The notes beneath the pieces were generated by a model. It was not told where the DNA came from. It saw nothing but the letters and a program-made list of their open reading frames with translations, and did no database searches. A stretch of 64,000 nt of DNA from CAKZNE01 sp002695025 (GTDB lineage Bacteria; Bacteroidota; Bacteroidia; Flavobacteriales; Schleiferiaceae): positions 19,210 to 83,209 of the forward strand of contig CAJWML010000018.1 of NCBI GenBank assembly GCA_913043285.1. Direction: 5' to 3'. The position numbers and the translations under genes are program-made. Below, one piece after another: positions 1 to 7,118 of the stretch (the first letter of the stretch is position 1; the number at the start of each line of letters is the position of its first letter).

Positions 1-762
1 AAACGGCAGTTTGAAAAATGGGGGATAGAAGCAGAGCCCTGCAACAATTCGAAAACAGGCCTGGAAAAAGCCTTGCAAGGGCACTACGACCTCATCATTA
101 TGGATTATGAAATGCCGGAAATGGACGGAATTCAGGTTACCAAAGCCATTCGCAGGCAATACTCCACACAACAGCTCCCGGTCATTTTACTGAGCTCCGC
201 ATATCCTAACCTTACTGATAATCAAAAAAATAGACTATTCTCCGGTTACTACATGAAACCGTTCAAACATAGTCTGCTCCTTAAATCAATAATTCGGATA
301 TTAAGCCCGGTAAAAATTACTGCTGAGGCTACAGAATCGGAAGGGGACCTTGTGGTAAAAGAGAAAGAAAGTATGCCAACCGAAACACCATTAAATATAC
401 TTCTGGCTGAAGATAACCTGGTAAACCAGAAACTGGCGGTACTCACCATGAAAAACATGGGATACTCTATGGATGTGGTGGCCAACGGGCTAGAAGCCGT
501 GGAGGCCGTAACCCGCCAAAAGTATGATGTGGTTTTTATGGATGTTCAGATGCCGGAAATGGACGGTGTGGAGGCTACCCATACCATCATTCAAAAACTG
601 GGCGATAACCGCCCGCTTATTGTAGCCATGACGGCCAATGCTATGGAAGGTGATCGGGAGAAATTCCTGAGCGAAGGAATGGATGATTACGTTAGCAAGC
701 CTATCAGCACGGAAGCTATAAAGCGAGTACTCAACTACGTTCTTAAGAACAAGCAGGAGTAA
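1..762 (+). CDS. Hybrid histidine kinase / multi-receiver regulator, C-terminal part (5' truncated by window)
   Basis: The frame is open from base 1, so the gene begins upstream of the window. Two receiver domains are visible. The first has the phospho-acceptor stretch MDYEMPEMDG and a conserved Lys in MKPFKHS. The second, after a short linker, has LLAEDNLVNQ (acidic pair), MDVQMPEMDG (acceptor Asp), the MTANA Thr and the VSKP Lys. This tandem arrangement is typical of the C-terminus of hybrid sensor histidine kinases, where the receivers take phosphate from the kinase core. No output DNA-binding or HPt domain follows; the protein ends soon after the second receiver. The sensor and kinase parts cannot be seen, so the stimulus is unknown. 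The gene ends 2 bases before pabB, so the two may be co-transcribed. Confidence 0.85.
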   Translation, partial: KRQFEKWGIEAEPCNNSKTGLEKALQGHYDLIIMDYEMPEMDGIQVTKAIRRQYSTQQLPVILLSSAYPNLTDNQKNRLFSGYYMKPFKHSLLLKSIIRILSPVKITAEATESEGDLVVKEKESMPTETPLNILLAEDNLVNQKLAVLTMKNMGYSMDVVANGLEAVEAVTRQKYDVVFMDVQMPEMDGVEATHTIIQKLGDNRPLIVAMTANAMEGDREKFLSEGMDDYVSKPISTEAIKRVLNYVLKNKQE

Positions 763-764
763 GA

Positions 765-2036
765 GTGTTGAAACTCAAGTTTACCCGCAACCAATATCCC
801 AAACTACGCGATAAGATCCTTTTTACTTCTCAAAGGGAAGATTTTTCCATACTGCTGGAGTCAAATGGCTTTAAGGATACTTACGGAAGATTTGACTGGA
901 TAGCCGCCCTGGGTGCCCGCCAGGTACTTGAACCTCAAAGGAACCACTTCCTTACTTTAAAGGAGTACCACCAAAGCCGGAACACCTGGCTTTTTGGGCA
1001 TCTCAACTACAATCTCAAGAACGAACTGGAAAACCTGCAAACCAGTTCACAGGATGAACTCGAATTTCCCCTGATGTTGTTCTTTGAACCTGAAATAGTG
1101 ATCTATGCAAAGGGCCATTATATCTTTGTAGAAAGCGAAACTCTTACGGATAAAAATGACTTTGACCGCTGGGTGGCGGACCTTGCACCTGCCAGCACCC
1201 CTACGACAACACCTTTAAAGCTCCTGGACAAAACCTCCAGGGCCCAATACCTGGAAAATGTTGAAAGCCTTAAAGACCACCTCCAGTACGGCAACATTTA
1301 CGAAGCCAACTACTGCATTGAATTTCAGGGATACGCATCACTGCACGCACCTTCGGTATATGAGAAGCTGAGCCAGCTCTCCCCCGCTCCCTTCGCAGCT
1401 TATTATAAATGCCGGGATCAACATCTTATGTGTGCCTCACCAGAAAGGTACATGTACAAGGCCGGGGATCAACTGGTATCCCAACCTATAAAGGGTACCG
1501 CTGCCCGCGCAGGCAATAAAGCGGAAGATGAACTTCTGAAGAAGAAACTGGCGGAAAGTGAAAAAGAGCGCTCTGAGAACGTAATGATCGTGGATCTGGT
1601 GCGCAATGATCTGAGCCGAACAGCTTCACCCGGATCGGTTGAAGTGCGTGAGTTGTTTGGGATATACAGCTACCCGGCTGTACATCAAATGGTTTCCACG
1701 ATAAGCAGCAAGCTCAGCCCATCCTTCCACTTTAGCGATGCCCTGCGGTACTCTTTCCCTATGGGCAGCATGACCGGGGCACCTAAGATCAAAGCCATGC
1801 AGTTGATTGATGAGCATGAGAATTTTTCCCGCTCCCTCTACTCCGGTTCAGTGGGTTATATTACCCCTGAAGGGGATCTTGATTTCAACGTGGTCATCCG
1901 TAGTCTCTTCTACAACGCCCGTACCTGTCTCGTATCAGCCCGGGTAGGGAGTGCTATCACCATCCACTGCGATGCCGAAAAGGAATATGAAGAATGTCTT
2001 TTAAAAGCCGATAAGCTTTTGAAAGCATTGAGCTAG
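765..2036 (+). CDS. pabB: Aminodeoxychorismate synthase component I
   Basis: Chorismate-binding enzyme of 423 residues, predicted to aminate chorismate to aminodeoxychorismate on the way to p-aminobenzoate and folate. The C-terminal chorismate-binding half carries PIKGT (Lys at about residue 243), the long motif around NVMIVDLVRNDLSR, VHQMVSTI, and MGSMTGAPKIKA, followed by YSGSVGYI. The Lys in PIKGT favours PabB over anthranilate synthase TrpE, which normally has Ala there. The N-terminal half is poorly conserved, as usual in the family. The start is GTG 765 (TTG 768 is an alternative), with an AGGAG-like stretch just upstream. No glutamine amidotransferase (pabA) lies alongside, so ammonia must come from a subunit encoded elsewhere. 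tilS follows after 36 bases. Confidence 0.88.
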   Translation: MLKLKFTRNQYPKLRDKILFTSQREDFSILLESNGFKDTYGRFDWIAALGARQVLEPQRNHFLTLKEYHQSRNTWLFGHLNYNLKNELENLQTSSQDELEFPLMLFFEPEIVIYAKGHYIFVESETLTDKNDFDRWVADLAPASTPTTTPLKLLDKTSRAQYLENVESLKDHLQYGNIYEANYCIEFQGYASLHAPSVYEKLSQLSPAPFAAYYKCRDQHLMCASPERYMYKAGDQLVSQPIKGTAARAGNKAEDELLKKKLAESEKERSENVMIVDLVRNDLSRTASPGSVEVRELFGIYSYPAVHQMVSTISSKLSPSFHFSDALRYSFPMGSMTGAPKIKAMQLIDEHENFSRSLYSGSVGYITPEGDLDFNVVIRSLFYNARTCLVSARVGSAITIHCDAEKEYEECLLKADKLLKALS

Positions 2037-2058
2037 GGTAAATACCAAACGCCCTTCT

Positions 2059-2066
2059 TATTTTTG
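2059..2066 (+). promoter_or_regulatory. Candidate -7 promoter box for tilS
   Basis: TATTTTTG matches the Bacteroidota -7 consensus TAnnTTTG exactly and ends 6 bases before ATG 2073. Transcription would start at or next to the start codon, which implies a leaderless mRNA. No clear -33 TTTG is seen at the usual distance. Confidence 0.4.
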
Positions 2067-2072
2067 ACGCCT

Positions 2073-3389
2073 ATGGATTGCCAGCAAAGTGTTTCCGATT
2101 TTTTAAAAAATGAGGGGCTCAATTCGAACAGCTCTTTTCTTTTGGCTTGCAGCGGAGGCCTGGATTCGGTAACCCTTCTTCACATCCTTGTTCACCTTGG
2201 CCATAAACCGGCCCTGGCACATTGCAATTTTCAACTCCGGGGTGATGAATCAGACGGTGATGAGGCCCTTGTAAAGAAACTAGCTGAAAAGCATCACCTT
2301 CCTTTACATACCAAACGTTTTGATACGCAGGACTTCGCCACAGGAAAAGGCATCTCCATTCAAATGGCAGCCCGAGAACTACGGTATGCTTTTTTCCGCG
2401 AGCTGATGCAACTACATGCCTACCAACACCTTCTTACTGCTCACCACCAGGACGATAGCCTGGAAACCCTACTCATAAACCTCGGACGCGGCACGGGAAT
2501 TTCAGGATTGGGAATATCCGGCAAGAATGGAACTGTACTACGCCCCATGTTACGATTGGGACGGATGGACCTGCAGTCCTATGCACAACGCCACCAGCTG
2601 CAGTGGCGCGAGGATAGTTCCAATAAAAAAGTGGATTACCAGCGAAATTTTATCCGTCATAAGGTGGTTCCAGCCTTTCGACAGGCCTTCTCCAGTGTGG
2701 ATAGTGGATTGCGCACCAGTTTTGAAAACCTTGAGAGCGATATCCGTTTCTTTAAATATGCCCTGAGCCAACAACTTGGCGAGCTTATAGAGAAAAAGAA
2801 AGATGAAGAGCGAATGCCAATGAAGCCCTTAGTAGAAAAAGATTTTGCCAAAACACTACTTAACGCCTGGCTAAGCCCGATGGGATTTACGGATCTGGAA
2901 GCCATTGTTCAATCGCTGCAACAGGAGAGCGGGGCTGTTTTTCATTCCCAAAGCCACGTTTTACTACGGGACCGCGAGTATCTGATCCTCAAAAAAAGAG
3001 TGAAACCCGATCAGGAAGTATTCATGATCCAAAAAACTGATCAGCGTATAGATCATCCCTTGCGGATGAAATTTTCCATCCGGCTAAATCATACTTTTGA
3101 GATTCCGGTTTCACCTCACCAGGCTGGACTTGATCTGGACCTGCTGGAGTTTCCTTTGGTACTTCGGCACTGGAAGGCTGGTGACAGCTTCCGGCCTTTG
3201 GGAATGAAAGGCTTTAAAAAGCTGAGCAATTTTTTTACCGACATTAAGTTAAATCGTTTTGAAAAAGAAGACGTCTGGCTGTTGTGTTCCGGTGAAAATA
3301 TTGTTTGGGTGGTAGGCCACAGGATTGATGACCGGTTTAAGGTATCCGGTAAAACAAAAACTGTTTACTTTGTTGACCTTTTGAATTAA
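2073..3389 (+). CDS. tilS: tRNA(Ile)-lysidine synthase
   Basis: Modifies cytidine-34 of the tRNA-Ile CAU anticodon to lysidine using ATP and lysine; essential for AUA decoding. The N-terminal PP-loop ATPase motif SGGLDS lies at residues 27-32, followed by TAHHQDDSLETLLINL and REDSSN..YQRNFIRH, which are hallmarks of TilS. The C-terminal part (HWKAGDSFRPLGMKG.KKLSNFF) matches the TilS C-terminal domain. Length is 438 residues from ATG 2073. An in-frame TTG at 2064 would add three residues, but it lies inside the likely -7 promoter box, so ATG is preferred. dsbD starts 5 bases after the stop, suggesting co-transcription. Confidence 0.9.
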   Translation: MDCQQSVSDFLKNEGLNSNSSFLLACSGGLDSVTLLHILVHLGHKPALAHCNFQLRGDESDGDEALVKKLAEKHHLPLHTKRFDTQDFATGKGISIQMAARELRYAFFRELMQLHAYQHLLTAHHQDDSLETLLINLGRGTGISGLGISGKNGTVLRPMLRLGRMDLQSYAQRHQLQWREDSSNKKVDYQRNFIRHKVVPAFRQAFSSVDSGLRTSFENLESDIRFFKYALSQQLGELIEKKKDEERMPMKPLVEKDFAKTLLNAWLSPMGFTDLEAIVQSLQQESGAVFHSQSHVLLRDREYLILKKRVKPDQEVFMIQKTDQRIDHPLRMKFSIRLNHTFEIPVSPHQAGLDLDLLEFPLVLRHWKAGDSFRPLGMKGFKKLSNFFTDIKLNRFEKEDVWLLCSGENIVWVVGHRIDDRFKVSGKTKTVYFVDLLN

Positions 3390-3394
3390 ATGCT

Positions 3395-5404
3395 ATGCGA
3401 TTCTTTCAAACCATTGCCGCACTCTTATGCTTTGGGTTTTCCCTGTCCGCTCAGATCCTGGATCCTGTTGACTGGACCTTTTCGGTAAACCGTCTTTCGG
3501 ATACCGAAGCCGAACTATTAATGACCGCCACTATTGATGAGGGCTGGCATATTTATTCGTACGACCTGGACACCAATTCTTCCGTTATTCCCACGGATGT
3601 GGTCTGGACCGATTCCGAAGATTTTACCCTTAACGGTGATGTTATTGAACCACAACCTGTTGAGGAATACGACAAAAGCTTCCAGGAAACCCTCCGATAC
3701 CACGAAGGAAAGGTTTCGCTGCGCCAAAAGATACTCATCCACTCTTCTGCAGATTTTAAGGTGACCGGAGAACTCACCTATATGACCTGTAATGATGAAG
3801 GATGCCTGCCCCCGGATTACATTGACCTGGAGTTTGAGGTAAAAGGAGCCGAAAACCCGGTTACCAAAGAATCTCTGGAAATTGATTACGCCAATCCGGA
3901 CACAGCCAAGGATACAGATACTACTGACGATCCAGGTGAAGTGAGTACTTCCTCCGGAGACAAGAATTCAAGATCCTTGCTAAGCATTTTTATCACCAGC
4001 TTCCTCTTCGGTTTTGCCGCGCTGCTTACTCCTTGTGTGTTCCCCATGATCCCCCTCACCGTTAGCTTTTTCACCAAGCAAAGTAAATCCCGGGCCAAGG
4101 GTATTTCCAATGCAGTGATATATGGGGTGTCCATCATCGTACTTTATACCGGAATGGGCTACCTGATCACCGCTTTCTTCGGTGCCGATGCTATGAACGC
4201 CTTTTCAACCAATCCTTACGTTAATATTGCCTTTTTCATACTCCTGGTAGTTTTTGCCATCAGCTTTTTCGGCGCATTTGAAATTACGCTTCCATCGTCA
4301 TGGGTAAATCGCACGGATAAGGCATCTGATAAAGGAGGAATAATAGGCATATTCTTCATGGCCTTTACGCTGGCCCTGGTTTCCTTCTCCTGCACAGGGC
4401 CTATCATTGGTACGCTTTTGTTTGAAGCCTCCAGTGGAGGTATACGTGGACCATTGGTAGGGATGTTCGGTTTTTCACTGGCCCTGGCTCTGCCCTTTGC
4501 ACTTTTTGCCGCCTTCCCCGGCTGGCTCAATTCTTTACCTAAAAGTGGCGGCTGGCTGAACTCTGTAAAAGTGGTGCTCGGATTTATCGAACTGGCTTTT
4601 GCCTTTAAGTTTTTGAGTAATGCCGACCTGGTTTGGGGAGCGCACCTTTTATTGAGGGAGCACTTTATTGCTATATGGATTGCGATTTTCCTGCTTATCA
4701 CTTTTTACTTGCTGGGCATGTTCCGTATGCCTCACGACAGCCCTCTTGAGAAGATCTCTGTGTTCAGGTTGATACTGGCCACTTTTACTTTATGTTTTGT
4801 TATATACCTGTTGCCTGGCATGTGGGGAGCACCCCTAAAGGTGATCAGTGGCTTTCCTCCTCCCGAATTTTATGCAGAATCACCCGGAGGCTTTGGTAGT
4901 GGGGGCCCGGCAGCTACCTCCAGTGGAGAGATCCCCGAAGGTGCTGATCCCGAGCATTGCCCAAAAATGCTGAACTGTTTTCATGATTTTGAAACCGGGC
5001 TGGCCTATGCGAAAGAAATGAACAAGCCAATTATGCTGGATTTTACCGGCTGGGCTTGTGTAAACTGCCGTAAGATGGAAGAACAGGTTTGGAGTGACCC
5101 TAGGGTCCTCGAAATCCTCAGGAATGATATAGTATTGATTTCCCTGTACGTAGACGAAAGGACCAAACTACCGGAAGACCAGCAATACGTTTCACCGGTT
5201 ACCGGCAAGAAGATTCGCACTGTGGGCAATAAATGGAGTGAATTCCAGGTGATACATTACCAGAACAACTCCCAGCCGCAATACGTCCTGCTGGATCATG
5301 ACAGCATGGAACCTCTTAACGGGACTACAGCATATGACCCGGATATAGAGCTCTATGTAAAATGGCTGGAAGAAGGGATCAACCGTTTTGAGGCCCAACA
5401 GTAA
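3395..5404 (+). CDS. dsbD: Thiol:disulfide interchange protein DsbD
   Basis: Inner-membrane electron conduit that passes reducing power from cytoplasmic thioredoxin to periplasmic disulfide proteins. Three parts are visible in 669 residues. A signal peptide (1-19) is followed by the alpha domain with the Cys pair C132/C137 (TCNDEGC). A multi-pass membrane domain of about 280 residues holds the redox cysteines in TPCVFPMIP and SFSCTGPIIG. The C-terminal thioredoxin-like gamma domain has CVNC at 555-558 (GWACVNCRKM). All expected redox cysteines are present, so it should be functional. It begins 5 bases after tilS. Similar proteins also act in cytochrome c maturation, but no ccm genes are in view. 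Confidence 0.92.
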   Translation: MRFFQTIAALLCFGFSLSAQILDPVDWTFSVNRLSDTEAELLMTATIDEGWHIYSYDLDTNSSVIPTDVVWTDSEDFTLNGDVIEPQPVEEYDKSFQETLRYHEGKVSLRQKILIHSSADFKVTGELTYMTCNDEGCLPPDYIDLEFEVKGAENPVTKESLEIDYANPDTAKDTDTTDDPGEVSTSSGDKNSRSLLSIFITSFLFGFAALLTPCVFPMIPLTVSFFTKQSKSRAKGISNAVIYGVSIIVLYTGMGYLITAFFGADAMNAFSTNPYVNIAFFILLVVFAISFFGAFEITLPSSWVNRTDKASDKGGIIGIFFMAFTLALVSFSCTGPIIGTLLFEASSGGIRGPLVGMFGFSLALALPFALFAAFPGWLNSLPKSGGWLNSVKVVLGFIELAFAFKFLSNADLVWGAHLLLREHFIAIWIAIFLLITFYLLGMFRMPHDSPLEKISVFRLILATFTLCFVIYLLPGMWGAPLKVISGFPPPEFYAESPGGFGSGGPAATSSGEIPEGADPEHCPKMLNCFHDFETGLAYAKEMNKPIMLDFTGWACVNCRKMEEQVWSDPRVLEILRNDIVLISLYVDERTKLPEDQQYVSPVTGKKIRTVGNKWSEFQVIHYQNNSQPQYVLLDHDSMEPLNGTTAYDPDIELYVKWLEEGINRFEAQQ

Positions 5405-5436
5405 AACCAACTGGCCCGCATCCGGTTTATTAGTGT

Positions 5437-5853
5437 ATGGGAGATTTTGATGAATCCCGGTACCGTCTTCGCAAAGGAGAAAAGATTGTGGGTTATATGC
5501 GTAAGGTATCTACCGACATGATCCTCTATTCCCGCGATTCTTTTTGGTGGAACGGGAAAAAACTCATTTACGAGGAAATAGACGAATGGACAGGCCTTCG
5601 CGATAAGAATGGTCGTACCATTTACGAATGGGACATTCTGTATTACAAGATAGACCCGGATGAAGCAGACCAGCAAGGTGTTGTGCTATGGGAAGAAAAC
5701 CGCCAGGTTTTCGGCATTTGCAACATTAACACCCAGGTGTTTATCCCTCTTTTTATAGATGGCTTACAAATGTTCAATGAAAGGCAACTGAAAGTTTTCA
5801 GCTATCTCTTCCTGAACCCTGACCTCAAAGAGAAACTCAATATCCGCGACTAG
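5437..5853 (+). CDS. YopX-like small protein, function unknown
   Basis: A 138-residue acidic soluble protein without signal peptide or membrane segments. The stretch DEWTGLRDKNGRTIYEWDIL resembles the core signature of the YopX family (TGLKDKNGKEIYEGDI), and the following VVLWEENRQVFGI fits the second half of that fold. YopX proteins are usually phage-encoded and of unknown role. Here the gene sits between dsbD and bcp with no phage genes around, and the Gly of the EGD motif is replaced by Trp. It could be a domesticated or chromosomal branch of the family. The family call rests on one motif only. The stop lies 3 bases from the convergent bcp stop. Confidence 0.55.
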   Translation: MGDFDESRYRLRKGEKIVGYMRKVSTDMILYSRDSFWWNGKKLIYEEIDEWTGLRDKNGRTIYEWDILYYKIDPDEADQQGVVLWEENRQVFGICNINTQVFIPLFIDGLQMFNERQLKVFSYLFLNPDLKEKLNIRD

Positions 5854-5856
5854 GCA

Positions 5857-6318
5857 TCAGGAATAAGCTTCCAGGATCTGCTCGGTAGCCTCCTGGGTCT
5901 TCACCTTGGTAAATACCTTCTCGATCATGCCTTTATCATCAATAACAAAAGTTTCACGGTGTATGCCATCATATTCACGGCCCATGAATTTTTTCTTTCC
6001 CCAAACACCGTAAGCCTCTATCACTCTTTTATCGGTATCTGCAATCAGGGTAAACGGGAGGTCGTACTTATCTACAAAGTTCTGATGTTTCCTGGCGGTA
6101 TCAGCACTCACCCCTACCACGGCAAAGCCTTTATCCTGCAGTTCCTTGTAGTTATCACGAAAATTGCAGGCTTCCTTGGTACAACCAGGGGTATCGTCTT
6201 TAGGATAAAAGTAGAGTACTATTTTTTTGCCCTTGAAATCGGCCAGTGAAACTTCCTCCCCTTTTTGGTTGATCCCTTTAAAATCCGGGGCCTTGTCGCC
6301 TTCTTTAAGGTGTGTCAT
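5857..6318 (-). CDS. bcp: Thioredoxin-dependent thiol peroxidase (Bcp-type peroxiredoxin)
   Basis: Reduces hydrogen and alkyl peroxides in the cytoplasm. Length is 153 residues, normal for Bcp/PrxQ. The peroxidatic motif FYPKDDTPGCTKEACNFRD contains the catalytic C46 and the resolving C51 five residues later, as in the E. coli BCP subgroup. Upstream, a box with one mismatch to the -7 consensus (6342-6349 on the minus strand) may be its promoter. It is convergent with the YopX-like gene and divergent from nth. Confidence 0.93.
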   Translation of the reverse strand: MTHLKEGDKAPDFKGINQKGEEVSLADFKGKKIVLYFYPKDDTPGCTKEACNFRDNYKELQDKGFAVVGVSADTARKHQNFVDKYDLPFTLIADTDKRVIEAYGVWGKKKFMGREYDGIHRETFVIDDKGMIEKVFTKVKTQEATEQILEAYS

Positions 6319-6406
6319 AGTCTATTGTGATTTCTGTATGGCGAATATAACAGGCCTTTATCAATACGGTTCAGCCAACACCGGGAAGTTCCTTTTTTGA
6401 TTTACC

Positions 6407-6414
6407 TAGCTTTG
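6407..6414 (+). promoter_or_regulatory. Candidate -7 promoter box for nth
   Basis: TAGCTTTG matches TAnnTTTG exactly and ends 20 bases before ATG 6435. The same 17-20 base spacing recurs at six other genes in this window. Confidence 0.45.
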
Positions 6415-6434
6415 CGACCGGAAAACACCCATTC

Positions 6435-7118
6435 ATGACCAAGGCTGAAAAAGTAGAATTCGTATTAAGTAAACTGGAAGAATTATACCCGGAAGTTCCT
6501 ATTCCACTGGATCATAAGGACCCCTACACCTTATTGATAGCCGTTCTTCTCTCGGCCCAATGTACGGATGCCCGGGTGAATAAGGTAACCCCTTCTCTAT
6601 TTACGGTTGCAGACAATCCTTACGATATGGCCAGGTTGAGTGTGGCAGATATAGCTGATATCATTCGTCCCTGTGGGCTAACCCCCATGAAATCCAAAGG
6701 CATTCACCGTCTTTCAGAGATTATTATTGAAGAACATAACGGCCAGGTACCACAAAGTTTTACGGCCCTGGAAGCCCTTCCGGCCGTAGGTCATAAAACC
6801 GCCTCCGTAGTAATGAGCCAGGCTTTTGGCTTCCCAGCCTTTCCGGTGGATACGCACATCCATCGTATGCTATACCGTTGGGGATTGAGTAACGGCAAAT
6901 CAGTGGAACAAACGGAAAAGGATGCCAAGCGGCTCTTTCCCAAAGAGCTGTGGAATAAATTACACCTACAGATCATTTACTATGCACGGGAATACTCTCC
7001 GGCCCGGGGCTGGAACCTGTATAATGACGTTATAACCGCCACTATAGGAAGAAAAAGTGTGATCAGGGAAGCCTCTAAAAATCCGTCCCCAGTGAAAAAT
7101 AGAAGATCCGGGGCTTAA
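6435..7118 (+). CDS. nth: Endonuclease III homologue without iron-sulfur cysteines
   Basis: DNA glycosylase/AP lyase for oxidised pyrimidines in base-excision repair. The 227-residue protein has the helix-hairpin-helix LPAVGHKTASVV with catalytic K121 and the aspartate D139 in FPVDTHIHR, matching E. coli K120 and D138. The C-terminal region that should hold four cysteines of a [4Fe-4S] cluster has none: the stretch YYAREYSPARGWNLYNDV aligns with the usual REvC..A..P.C..C region but has Tyr/Ser in place of the first Cys. The only cysteines are at about 43 and 80. Loss of the cluster is known for some glycosylases of this superfamily, so it may still be active. Its last 44 bases overlap the convergent outer-membrane gene. 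Confidence 0.9.
   Translation: MTKAEKVEFVLSKLEELYPEVPIPLDHKDPYTLLIAVLLSAQCTDARVNKVTPSLFTVADNPYDMARLSVADIADIIRPCGLTPMKSKGIHRLSEIIIEEHNGQVPQSFTALEALPAVGHKTASVVMSQAFGFPAFPVDTHIHRMLYRWGLSNGKSVEQTEKDAKRLFPKELWNKLHLQIIYYAREYSPARGWNLYNDVITATIGRKSVIREASKNPSPVKNRRSGA

Noticed and set aside
2018..2021. TTTG as -33 element for the tilS promoter, and a similar TTTG at 34164 for proline dehydrogenase
   Set aside because: Both are 37 bases from the -7 box, beyond the usual spacing of about 17-23, so I do not call them.
4216..4701. A 161-codon open frame on the minus strand within dsbD
   Set aside because: It lies wholly inside the well-supported dsbD coding region, lacks any motif, and is a low-complexity mirror of the membrane domain.
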